This document shows, piece by piece, positions 33,076-45,100 of a DNA stretch of 64,000 nt. The notes below the pieces were generated by a model. It was given only the letters and a program-made list of their open reading frames with translations. It was not told the DNA's origin and did no database searches. Within the stretch, counting starts at the first letter, position 1, and every line of letters begins with the position of its first letter. Made by a program: the position numbers and the translations under genes. The DNA is from Phoronis australis. Lineage: Eukaryota > Phoronida > Phoronidae. The DNA lies in NCBI GenBank assembly GCA_002633005.1, contig NMRA01000003.1, positions 326,129 to 390,128 of the forward strand, in the 5' to 3' direction.

Positions 33076-35035
33076 ATGGCTGCCCCTAGCAAAAAGCGTG
33101 TTGCTTACGAACAAAAAAATAAGGATTTGGTAGAAGATGAGGAAGGGGATGATTGCGAATATATGTCTGAAGATGCATCAAGTGGTGAAGAAGACGAAGA
33201 AATGATTGATGAAGTAGTTTTTTTTGTACAAATATTTGTGATCAGGATCTGAGACAGTGAGGGGGAACCATCTGAGTAAGACCCCAGCCACAGCCGGCGT
33301 CCTCACCTCAGCTTCTGATCGGCCCCAATACACTATTGTATTAGCGAGAACAGCATTCTTTAGCGAATCACTTCACGCATCTGTCAGCGTGTTAAATTCG
33401 CTCACTACAATCGGCAAAAAATCACTCAAAAATTAATAAACGTGAATAAAAATTATCACAAAGTATGAAAGAATATATTGTTTTACTTATCTGATAGTAT
33501 TTTTTGTCGCAAAATTCGTTTAACAGTACTTTGCACAAGTTTTTTTGCAGGGACGTGACCGATTTTGCAGACCAAAATGTCTGCCGGTAAAAATGACTGC
33601 TATTTGCCATAATTTGGTTTTCAACCCAGGAGAAGAAACTTTGTGGAAGAACAAAAGGGAGCCTTGCAAACATGATGATGTAAGTAGTTTTCACTTTCCT
33701 GCACTTAAAAGTTAAAAAAATCACCTGTTCCCACGACCTTCAACTTCGGTCTGATTTTATTGGTATATAACATAATTTGCGAATGTAATGAACTGTATTC
33801 GCACTAAAGGGTTCATTAATGAACTATTTCAAACCCTTGTTCTAAACGAACATTTCGTCAATTTCTGACAGTCGGGCGAATTACTGACTCACTTTGTAGT
33901 TCCGGGTACTGCCGCTAGGGGTGGTCCTGTGAATCACGTTGAATGTTTGGTTTACAATACTGAAGCACTTCAACTTTTCCTGATGAAAACTCAATGTAAA
34001 AGAGAACTAAACAGTCATTTCTCATAGTGAGAACAATGATTCTTATATTTAAGTTTTTTTTCTATTTTGCTTCACATTTTTGTTGGTCAAGCCACTGATA
34101 GACTTGGGTTGGCTTGTTGCCAGAGAGGTCCACACCCATCTTGCCTTATTGGTCATGACATTTTATTCAGAATATGTCAAGATAGAAAATGAAAATATTT
34201 TAATTTTAGATTAAACAGATATTACAAATGTACAGTTCTACTGCAGTCCTGTGTTTCCAAGACTTTGAGGTCCACTACTATGAAACGTATACATGCTTTC
34301 GATTCACTTTTTTCTGACCACGGGCCAGTATATATAGTTTTTAACAGAACAATTGAGATTTGTTCATAAATCTCACCCTGATCTATATCCTCCAGGTAAG
34401 CTTTGTTGGAAGTTGCTGTGGACCAAACCAGTTGTTATTTTCTTCATTATTTTTGTTCTTATAATTTCACTCCTATTTATCAGTTTCTATCATCATCATG
34501 TCTCACATTTCTTTCCCACCAGACTCTGCTTCTAGCTCCTGGTCCAGATCCTTCTACTTTCCTGCTTTTACTGATTCTACTTGCATTTTATCAGTTATTC
34601 AGTTGGACATGATCTCATGGACACACGGTCAAAGCCTCCTTCACTTTGGCTCTCCCCTCCACCTATCAGGCGGTGCTTTTCAGCTCTTGATGCTGTTGAG
34701 GAGTTTGCAAAGAAGTGCCTATGCCAACACCACCTCTTAAGACACTGTCAGACAAATACTGACATGACCTATCTAGCTATTTCTTTTTTCTTTCACAACC
34801 TTGTAGTTTAATAGTATTATGTCACCTTTGTTAAATGTTGTGCATAATTTCCAAGTAGGGTAACATTTTCGCATAACACTCTTCAAATAATTCTTATCAT
34901 TTATGAATTACAGTATTCTTTCAGGTCCTCGGATATCTGTCTTGGTTTAATATCCATTACGACAAAGATGAGGCTATCTACTCCTTTCGGCTGATTGATG
35001 ACTTTGGTCAAAGGGACTTCGAAGTGCTGGAATAA
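33076..35035 (+). CDS. Unrecognised small acidic protein gene, three predicted exons
   Basis: Three segments join in phase 0. Exon 33076-33213 starts ATG in a good context (AAAAAATGG) and encodes a basic N-terminus then an acidic stretch (LVEDEEGDD, ASSGEEDEEMIDE), ending at GTAGTT. Exon 33551-33679 lies between TTTTTTGCAG and a consensus GTAAGT and encodes GRDRFCRPKCLPVKM, ICHNLVFNPGEETLW and EPCKHDD. Exon 34925-35035 follows CTTTCAG and encodes VLGYLSWFNIHYDKDE, IYSFRLIDDFGQRDFEVLE and stop TAA. Product 125 residues, with three Cys in the middle exon and a Trp/Phe/Tyr-rich C-terminus. I do not recognise the family. Exons 2 and 3 look strongly protein-like; exon 1 has a weaker donor. Additional exons in 33680-34924 are possible (for example near 34247 or 34606) but phases do not require them. 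Confidence 0.5.
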
Positions 35036-35044
35036 CTCAATGTT

Positions 35045-35360
35045 GCATATAGATACTCCAGTGACTTATGATAGTCAGAGAGGGTTTGCCCCCCCCCCCT
35101 TCCTTAAGGATGCCACAAGTCTGTGTAAGGTACTCCACTGACTTGGTCAGTGAAAGGATTTGGCTCCCTTTCCTTGAGGATGCCACAAGTCTCTAAGGTA
35201 CTCCGCTGACGTACAGTAGCCAGTGAAAGGGTTTGGCCCCCTTCCTTGAGGATACCACAAGTTTGTGTAAGGAACTCCACTGAGCGTCTGTTTACTGGAA
35301 GGTACTTCACTGTCAATTGTCACTGAAAGGGTTTAGCCCCTCCTTCCTTGAGGATGCCTT
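35045..35360. repeat. ~80-bp tandem repeat, about four units
   Basis: Units contain TACTCCACTGAC, GTCAGTGAAAGGGTTTGGC, CCCTTCCTTGAGGATGCCAC and AAGT.TGTGTAAGG. They begin ten bases after the stop codon of the small acidic gene, so they may form its 3' UTR. Confidence 0.7.
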
Positions 35361-35668
35361 GAGAACTTTATTTATCTGTCCATCACTTGAGACAATTTTA
35401 GGATTATGGATATTGCAGTTGTTGGTTTTATAGCATGAACATTCCTGGATGGCTCATGACAGGGTCTTCATTTTATTACATTGTTGTGGAAAGTTTATGT
35501 AAAAGTTTTATTTATTATATGTCTTTCAGAAGCTTGTATTAAAATGTTCTATTTATCATACTTGTCATCAATACGTTTTTGAAATGATTTTTATCTTTAA
35601 TTTTTATTTAATGTAATTGATTTTGACAAAGTTAAGCCGGTTGCAAACAGCATGATTGTTAAAAACAA

Positions 35669-35931
35669 TATCACAAATAATATCAATATTTTGCTCAATC
35701 AATTATCAAATTTCAACTTTCCAGATGAAAAATCTTTAAAATGATACCTTATTTGTTTTTTTCCTGGAGTAATTGTTATTTTATGAAAATTCGAAATCGN
35801 CAATATCACAAATAATATTAATAATTTGCTCAACCAATTATCAAGTTTCAACTTTCCTGATGAAAAATCTTTAAAATACCTTATTTGTTTTTTTTCCTGG
35901 AGTAATTGTTATTTTAGGAAAATTCGAAATC
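35669..35931. repeat. Overlapping contig ends flanking a single N at 35800
   Basis: The ~130 bp before the N (from CAATATCACAAATAATATC to AATTCGAAATCG) is repeated immediately after it with a handful of differences, ending at the same AATTCGAAATCG. This is the signature of two contigs whose ends overlap but were not merged because of heterozygosity. Confidence 0.8.
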
Positions 35932-37104
35932 GCAAAATTGCGTGTGACTTCTCTTTGTCGGCTGTGTTGACTTTAAGGTCAATATCTTCGCACAGGAACG
36001 TCTAATCGAAATGTTTTTTTGGCAAATTATTTATCATAAAAAGTTCTTTAAAATGATGTATTACGTGTTTATTTACGTTTCTTAGTTTTGAAATAATAAT
36101 ATTTTGAACTCGAAGATTCGATTTGACAGAATTTTTACCAAAAATTTTGACACGAAAATGACATTTTCTCCGGAACCATAAGTCCAATTTTAAAAATTTT
36201 ACTATCATTATTTTAGTCTTGAAAAGAGCTTTCTAATGATGTATATTACATGCACATTTTCTAAAATTTTTGAAAAATGCTGTTCTCCCTACTCAGAGTC
36301 AAACACAGGCGTCCTCAGCTTCTGATCGTCCCCAATACTACAAGGTATGACACTCCCGACTAGAAATTCCACTGGTGCTTCACTTCAGCCCTCCATAGCT
36401 AACATAAAACTCAATGAATTTACACAAAACAAGGTTTCAACAAACCATTGGCAATTGTTCTTTCTTCCAATACCATTCACAGTGTCCTGTTCCGGCGACT
36501 TCGTAAGAAATTCGCAGTCATAGAACAAAAATGTTCACAAAAAGCCCAAACACACTTCCATCTTGGACGGCTCGAGGTCAAGGACGGTATGGAAATTGCC
36601 AGTTTGTCGTGTAAAGTCCCGATGTCGATAACGCCGTCCATCCGTAATTCACGCCTGTGCTCAGACATTGATGAGAGACGGTGTACACATAGTGTACCTA
36701 ATTATCGGACGCACCCTAAATATCGGAGGACATTTCATAAAATCTTACTTGAAGAGTAATCTGTGAATTAAATGACACCAATTTTTGTTCTGCTGTATTG
36801 CATTCAATGTCCGGCACCGTCTCGTTTTTTACAGCGTTGCCTCGTTTTGATTTCACCGAGAGAGGGTGCAATGTAGACCCCCAAGTCGGCCTAAAATGGA
36901 CGATCGCGTCAATCGGTTATAAAAGTTAAAAACAAAATATTTTTCCACTATGAAACCTTCTCATTGAACTGACAATATGTCACTGTTCCATTTTTTCATT
37001 TGCTTTTAAGTCAAACCCCGACCGCGCACGTGCAGGTGTCATAACAAGAAGCCAAAGAGATACTAAAAGCTGCTATGAGTTTGCACGTGCTTTAGTCGTC
37101 TGCA

Positions 37105-37684
37105 CTGATTCATCGAAATGACTTGGTGCCGTCATCAGATTTCATTTTATGGATAATTTTTGTTTGATAAAAATAGTATTTGTTCGAGGAATTAAAGACA
37201 TCGATGGCCTCCTAAGGTATCACTCAATGCGCATAAGGTATTTATAACAACATGACTTTGCTGTTTTAGTTAAAAAAATAATTGCAGGCAGTCTGATACA
37301 CGTTTTACCAGACATGCGCAGACCTCGCATGTGGGCCTATTGCACTGATCACCTGGAAATATTTTTATGCTTTGGGTTAAAACCGAGCTGAGGAGCTAGA
37401 AACCTGGCTCAAGGGTTTAGCAGTGTGACCTGGTGGGACTCGAACCAACGACCTCGAGTAAGGAAAGCGGGCACTTATCAACCAGGCCACACTGCCTCCT
37501 CAAACTCCTGTTTTAGTTGGTGTGAGGCCTAATTTGCTGAAAAGCTTCTGGCGTATGAAGCGCCTTTAGGAGCTACACCGTCTCTACTGAGCCAGCTAAA
37601 GACGTGGTCACTGTCTAACAAGAGCCATCATCACTATCCAGCTGTTGATATCAAAAAATTTGACATGGATTTGTAAAATGGACA
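37105..37684. mobile_element. 580-bp block present only in copy B, carrying a tRNA-derived SINE
   Basis: In copy A, CGTCTGCA joins directly to TAAATCAGG; in copy B, 580 bp separate them. On the minus strand at about 37500-37420 lies a tRNA-like head: box A-like TGGCCTGGTTG (37489-37479) and box B GGTTCGAGTCC (37446-37436), about 32 bp apart, with flanking GGAGGCAGTG and CACCAGG. It is an insertion polymorphism between the two copies, or a deletion in copy A. Confidence 0.65.
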
Positions 37685-38664
37685 TAAATCAGGAGAAATC
37701 TCTGTTGTGGGGTGGAAATTATTGTTGAGAGTGATAGTAGTTGTGGTAATGTGAAAACAGGTTCCCGGAAACTATTTTGAAGAGGGATCCATTTACTCAA
37801 TTTTTATGAAATTCTCTTAGGTACGTATCGTGAATGGTCTTACGTGGTTATATTTCGCTTCTTTTAACCTCATAATGATAAATCCAGACAACAGCCATCT
37901 TGATGCTCACAGAGTTTGACCTGATGCCATATTAACGTTAATAGTGACCGTAATCTAGCCAAAGAGTCAAGTGAAAGTATACGGTTCATGAGTTCACTGT
38001 AATGTGAAAAAAGCAAATGGCAGATTAAAGAGCAAACAGCAAAACGTTGAACATGTCTGAATAATATCGCGAATGTACTTTAAGGGGTTTTGGAGATTCA
38101 GCACAATGAATAGGTTTGAAGACGCATGGGATGACTTGCCTAGAATCCGAGTCTCTATAACTGTTTCAGTACATTACTGTTAAATTTTATTTGATGATCA
38201 GTGGTGTTGTGACTACTTCAATAATTAAGCATCCTTCTTCATCTAATTGCTATTCCTTGTTCAATGAACTGCAGTTCAAGAAACATGCTCCATTTTATAC
38301 TGTATGAAATCCCATTGCCCTTACATGTAATATGTACAGCTATAGCCTGTGCGACCTTGACTTCACATAAAGTTATGTAGGACCCTAAACATGTCCAAGT
38401 TTGCCAAAGTTTGGAGCATCATATCTCAGAAATGTTGAATTGTATTCAAATGAAACTTTCAATTACCATGCTCCATGCACTGTTCTCAAAAACAATGTTT
38501 GGAAGTGTTTTATTAGACTAGTGAACTTGCTTAAAACAAAATGAGAATTTAGAAAACGGTAACAGCGTTTTTGAGATTCATCTTGAACAGATTGGATAAT
38601 TTGGTCATGTTATCGATACCATTGTTTTGCCATGCACGTTTCTTTCTTGCTAAATTTTACTTAA

Positions 38665-38738
38665 AACTCGGTCAGGTGATCCAAACTTGGTCATGTGATC
38701 CAAACTTGGTCATGTGATCCAAACTTGGTCATGTGATC
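38665..38738 (+). repeat. 19-bp minisatellite, four units
   Basis: ACTTGGTCATGTGATCCAA units, one more than in the matching site at 32398-32452. Confidence 0.75.
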
Positions 38739-38980
38739 TAAATAATAGAAGATTGGTACTTTCAGAAAATTTATACTTTTATTGAGTTAAAGTCCAAAGT
38801 TTTGTAGATATTTGGCTAAATACATGGACAAGTTGATGAACTCCTGCATAACCTTAAGTGTGTCATTTGACATGTATCCTGCAGCACAACCTTGTGATTT
38901 GTTTCTGTTAGAGAAGTAGCCATGTTGGATGCTGGCACTTTGGCTCATGTAGACCACATACAAAGCCTCTGTGATTGCAG

Positions 38981-39118
38981 ATGCTATCAAGGACAAAGCC
39001 GGCGGCTGGCCAGGGAGCCGTGGCGCCGGCCAAGGAGCAGAAACAAAAAAAGAAGATGCCCAAACTGGAAGAGTTCCTCAAGGCTAGGGACTACACTGGG
39101 TCAATCACGTTGTCTGAG
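38981..39118 (+). CDS. TTC26: IFT56 first coding exon
   Basis: From ATG at 38981 it encodes [19 protein letters not shown], a Lys-rich stretch ([14 protein letters not shown]) and [13 protein letters not shown], ending at donor GTGAGA in phase 0. The Lys-rich region and KLEEFL...RDYTG fit the vertebrate KLEELL..RDFTG block. The first 60 bp are duplicated at 32694. Confidence 0.9.
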
Positions 39119-42100
39119 GTGAGACATGCTGCATGTCATCATACTTAAGGACTTTTCCCTGAAAATTTTGTGGAATTCCTGTCTTATCCTTCCAAGAGAA
39201 TGTACCTCATAGGCAGGGAGATTTTCCACAATGCAGATGATACATCGGTAGTGACCTATGCATCTCTCCCCGACATTAATTCTAAAACCTGCCGAGGTCA
39301 CTAAATTCTAAAACCTGCTGAGGTCACTGGACAGGGTATTATTGACGGCTTCTTAGTTATTAGATCGGGGCATTGTTGGCCAGTCATAACATTCCCAATG
39401 CTTCGTGATGTAGCGAGTCAAATCTGCACATGCGACACACGGAAAAGGTAGGTCATATGAACATTTTCACTTGAACTCATTAAGCTTGTCTTAAACTTTG
39501 AATCTGAGTAAACACTGGTTTTCAAAACCCGATTCTTTTGAAAAAATAAACGTATGGCACGGAATGAGTGGTCTGTGGCAGACAAAAGTCTTGGTAACCA
39601 CCATTTCAACGCGACGGCACTGATAAGCCACATATTAAAATGCAATGATACACGTTGTCACCAACTCAGATGCAACAGCAAGAGTGACTCAAAATTTAAT
39701 TTCCTCACCTTTACTGTTTTGAAGATAACTAAAACTAAATATTTGTTATGATGCTTCAGAAACGTGCCCAACAACTCTTAACTTTGGCTCGCCATCTGGT
39801 GACCAGCCAGTGAATTTTTACTTGACCAGTCCCTTTTTAGTCGCTTTAGCGACTGGGCGAGTGATCAAGTATAACCCAGAGGTCTGTTTCATGAAAGGAG
39901 ACTTAAAAGTTTTAAAAAATACAGATATTTGGTCTTCACAGATGCTGGAAAAGCTTTAGCCATGTAATTATGAGCGCATCGAAGTCTAGAAATGAAATAT
40001 AAAAATTATCTCAGTAACTAGCAGTTATTATATATTCTCAGGGGCTTTACACATTTTCTCGAGTGAGATTTATTTACTTTTCAGAGATAGTATGGAGCGT
40101 AAGATCAAATTACTAACTTGAGTCCTAAGTCACTTTTCATGAAATAGACCCCTGGTGTTTGGAACTAGCAATGTTTTGTCTGTGTTTCAGTTCAACCGAA
40201 ACAGTGGAAAAGGGAATGATGAGACAGACCTGTGGATTGCCTATTGTGCATTCCACGTGGGTGACTACAAACGAGCTATGGAAGTAAGTTGGAAGTGTTC
40301 TTGCTTAATACTATTACCTGCTCAGTGCACGCTTTTTTAAGCTATCATTTTCAATTACATTTAGGTACTTCCATTTCATTCAATAAAATTATCAGTGCAT
40401 CCTAAAAACACATTGTGCGATGATTTGTCATCGTGAAGAACAGAGTTCCGTACAGATTTTTGAATGCTTTCAATGGAGAGGATGTTAATTTGTTACATAC
40501 ATCATCAATCAAAAATAATGGCTGACTCAGTCTGCCCAGACATGTTCAGGCAGCTACAGTTCCTAAATACACAAGGAATTGAGACAACAAGCTTAAAACT
40601 GTAAACTGTCTGATGTGTAAGTGTTGCTTGTGTGTTTCACAGGAATATGAGCGGTTAACCAAGAAGGAGGGATGTCACCCTGATGTGTGGACTAACTTAG
40701 CTTGCTGCTATTTCTTTCTGGGCATGTATCCTGAGTCAGATGCTGCTGCGCAGAGAGGTAATTGCAAAGGAAAATTTAACGTATTTACGGGCAAAGAAGA
40801 TCCGAGTCTTTTTGTCACTGAGCCAAAATTGTACACAATTATGTACACATTAACAAGACAGATTTTGTACTGATATTAATGTAATGCCGAAATGTCATTT
40901 TGGATGTTATATGTTAATGGTTGAAACTGCAGTTCCATTCAAAACTAACCAACTTACCTCAACAAGATCAGTTTGTCTTATACTGATAGTTTTTTTGTTG
41001 CAGCAATGAAAGCCAAAAGATAGTCAAAATGCTTGCGAAAATTATGGAGTTTGTCAGCCCTTCCAAAATTCAACTGCTTCAATTCATTCACATTTTCTTG
41101 CACATTTGAGCTGAATGTTGAAACCATTTGCTACTTGGCAGGCAGTGAAATTTTTACTCTGACAAGTATGATTTGGTAGACTTGATTGGCAGATCTCTTG
41201 ATTTCATGATTAAGGTGCAAGTAGAAGGACACGTAATCTTAACTACACACTAGGAAACTTTCAGTGAATACAATTATTACATTTGCCACCTTTCCAATAG
41301 TGTATAGCCACTACCCATACCCCCACTTGTCTAAAATACTTTGCATGATTAGCTGGTGCTGACCATGCAGTGATTAAGTCTGTTTGCAATCTGTGTTTTG
41401 CGTCTTGCCTTTTAGTTATAGAAGTGTGACTACTTTCATTTGTATTTCAGGTCCGGCTAGTCGGTTACAGAACCGTCTTTGCTTTCATCTCTCGCACAAG
41501 TTTAATGATGAGAAGCGACTCATGTCATACCATCAGAACCTTCAAGATATTATTGAGGATCAACTATCACTGGCGTCCATTCACTATCTCCGCAGTCACT
41601 ACCAAGAGGCAATTGATATCTACAAGAGAATACTATTGGACAATAGGTCAGGTCTCACATGTATTGAACAATTCAGATTGGACATTATGTCACCACACCT
41701 GCTTGGATATCCTCATGTTTACTGACTTAGTTTCATTATTGGATATTTAGGCAGTGGTGGATTTGGGGGGGGGGCAAGGGGGCCATGGCACCGCCTAAAA
41801 TTCTCCCATATTCCATTTGACAGTACTGGGGTACAAATGTCTGACCGGCAAAATCCTGGCTAATACTCTGCCCTGTCCACCCCTCAAACTCAAAATCCTG
41901 GATCCGCCCCTGTTAGGAATGGTTAATGTGCCTATCCAAGGCACGTGAATACGACAACTTGAGTCCCCTTCATGTACTGAAATAATCTAAAGGCAACATG
42001 TGTAATGATCATGAAAGGTAACGGTGGTTATTCACTGGTTGTGCTTGTTGTGAGTTTTCATTTATGTCCTTCATATAATGTTCATTTTGACCCTCAATAG

Positions 42101-45100
42101 TGTGTAGAGTGTCAGATATACTATATGCAAGGATCATATAATGTTCATTTTGACCCTCAATAGTGTATAGAGTGTCAGATATACTATATGCAAGGATCAT
42201 ATAATGTTCATTTTGACCCTCAATAGTGTATAGAGTGTCAGATATACTATATGCAAGGATGTTACTCATTAAGTTGTAGTGAGCTCACTGTTGAAGTAAA
42301 TCTAGTGTTGGGTTCACATTCAACAGGACACTGCTTCATTGTAGATTGCAGAATAAAATTCAAGGGTTTCTGGTATTGAAGACGTTTCTTTACATAACTG
42401 GGAATTCCATTTAGTTGGTTCTATTAATTTGTTCTCTTTATTGAATGCGCTTGTGTTGTAAAAATTTCTTCATAGATCAATGTGACTTCTTCTTACAGAG
42501 ACTACCTAGCTTTAAATGTCTATGTGGCCCTGTGCTACTATAAGCTGGATTACTACGATGTGTCTCAAGAGGTATTGGTGGTTTATCTTCAACAACATCC
42601 TGACAGTGCCATAGCCGTCAACTTGAAGGCCTGTAACCATTTCAGGCTCTATAATGGCAAGGCAGCTGAGGTGAGGATAGCATCCACAGTCAAACTGTGC
42701 ACGATACTTGATTTCATCGACTTGGAGAGAAGTAATAGATTATTTGATAAGAACATTTAATATACTTATTGATAAGCTTCTATTGTTTTACTTCGAGATT
42801 GTTTTCTGTGTTTGAAGTTCTCACTTTTAAATTTCCAGCTGTTACTTAAAAACCAAAGTTATGTTTTCCGTTGTTTATCTCTGCAATATCTGCATCACGT
42901 GGTTGTGGATGCATCTGTTGTGTTTTGCAAGGATAAGATGAGAGAAGAATGTCCGTTTGGACAAGAGCAGTCGTCTGATTTATACAACCATTGTTACATT
43001 CCTTTTGCTTCTACATTTTAAGGCTGAGTTGAAGAGTTTACAAGAGATGGCCTCTCCATCTTTTACTTTTGCCAGAGATCTCATCAAGCATAACCTGGTA
43101 TGTAGCTCTGTCAACTGGTGTTGGCGACTTCTTAATTGCATCAATAAGTAGCAATATCACTCATGTCAAAATAGGATAAGTAATGGAGATATTTCATAAT
43201 CCATAGTTCAAATTTGAAGTGGAGAATGTGCAGCCAACAAGGGAAACATGAGGACTGAAGAAATTCATGATTTCAAAATATTACTATTCTAGTGTTGACT
43301 AACAAGAACAGCTTAGCAAAGTTAATCGCTATGGATAAAAGCTAGCTTTTGAGTTCTCCTCTTGTGGGCATTGGGAACATGCGTGTTGTGAACTTTACTC
43401 CAATCATATTACAAATTGCGCAGTTTCACTCAAATTTGATCTCTTGATGATTGGTTCACGCTTTCACTTTTTATTTTGAAAAATTGAAAGCTTCAAGTTA
43501 TTTTAATTTTCTGTCAAATTTCTACTTTTCCTTCCAAGTATATACCAAATACACTTACAACTACCCTTCAAATGATGGTATTATTGTCTAGATTCATTGC
43601 ACAAACTGGTAAGTGATTATGGCATAATGCGTCATCTTACCATCTCTAGGTGGTGTTCCGTGGTGGTGAAGGTGCATTACAAGTGTTGCCGCCTCTCCTT
43701 GACATCATACCCGAGGCCAGGCTCAACTTGGTTATCTACTACCTGAAGCAAGGTTGGTCTTGGCAATGTGTAGCATGGTTTTCATTATGTGGTGACTTGT
43801 GCCTCCTAAAATTACTTCTTGTAATACATTTCTTAGCTAAATGGTAAAGTAGCTCTCACTATCACAAGTTTTGTTCTTAGCCTCGTTTTTGACATATGTA
43901 ACATGGTCCTATCTGGGGCGTATACTTCTCCTTCATACAGCGATTTAGCAATAATAATTAGTTTTTTTACATAAATGGTATCCAGTTATCTAAAAAGTCA
44001 TTTTAGTTCCTATTATTTACCCAAGCATCCAGAAATCCTGGAATTTTTCTTAAACAGCATATCTTGAAAGCTTAGTTTATTTTTTCCTATTGTGCTCTTG
44101 CTTGTTAAGCATCTGATTAATTTCTACATTTTCAAAAGTAACGATCATTTTGTTGCATGACTTAATGTTTGGAGATCTAAGATATATGTGTTACAACAAC
44201 TGCTTTCTGTTAAATCTGTTCTTTTCTAACTTATTTCTAGATGATGTGAATGAGGCTTATGCGTTGATCAAAGATCTAGAGCCCACGACTCCCCAGGAAT
44301 ACATCCTGAAGGGTGTGGTGAATGCTGCACTGGGTCAGGAGCAGGGCTCGGTCAGTAGACATAAGTTGTTTCAATAGAACTCCCTGCGTATATCGTATCA
44401 TAATCGGCCATGTTAACCCTCCAAGAAACTAAATATCACAGAGTACATTTAGCCGAGGATGAACGTTTAGAAATGAAAGTTTTTACCTTAATCTTGTCAG
44501 TTGATCCACATTATTTTCTGGGAGATGAATTTATGTCTGCCACTTCACATGCAAGAGTCGAATAAAACATTGGCGGCATATAGGCTATGTACTGTTGGTT
44601 AGTTGCAGGTAAGTGTATTGCATGAGTTTGGAGCTGGCAGGCTGACATGGGTGTATTTGAAAGAATAAGAAGTCCAGAGTACATAGGGAAATAACGTATA
44701 TGGGTGTTAATTAACAAAAATTCTGACATTTGGGGACTGATGCTCATTCAAAATCAGTGTCGACTGCAATGAGGACATTAATGTGATTAGATATTAGAAT
44801 TTAAATTTTAAGTTACCTTAAGTGCTGCTTTGTTGGGTCAAAAATGATCACCTTCAAAGTAAGATAAAATAAGAATGTAGCAGTTTATTTAGCCAAAAAT
44901 ATCACCCATGAACACCAGTAAGTGTAGAAAACAAGACATGTTAACTTGCCTTATTTCACATCTCAGTTTTGTGTGACCCTTGTAAAATCAAATCAAAACA
45001 TTCAAGACTTACCAGTCTGTATGGTAACAATCGTATCGCTTAAATATACCTTTAATAATCTTGGGTTGATAAAATTTATGTACACATAGTTTCTGGTTGA

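Larger units (their letters stand above)
36303..39040 (+). repeat. Large duplicated segment, copy B (contains IFT56 start)
   Basis: Matches 30653-32753 nearly base for base, apart from the extra 580 bp at 37105-37684 and small indels. It begins at the CAGGCGTCCTCAGCTTCTGA repeat boundary and runs into the intact IFT56 exon. Left flanks of copies A and B are unrelated, so the breakpoint coincides with an interspersed-repeat edge. Confidence 0.85.

Noticed and set aside
34236-34335. Possible extra exon between exons 2 and 3 of the small acidic gene (ends ...FSDHGP, or in another frame LCFQDFEVHYYE)
   Set aside because: Two different frames are open and neither is needed for phase; the text also resembles retrotransposon endonuclease remnants. 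Kept out of the model.
38922-39122. Plus-strand frame of 66 codons starting upstream of IFT56
   Set aside because: It is a +1-frame shadow of the IFT56 first exon. It could act as an upstream frame only if 38922 is in the mRNA, and TTGCAG at 38975-38980 may be a splice acceptor.
42009-42269. Minus-strand frame with three identical 21-residue repeats
   Set aside because: It is a translation of the 63-bp minisatellite in IFT56 intron 4; no start context, splice sites or homologues.
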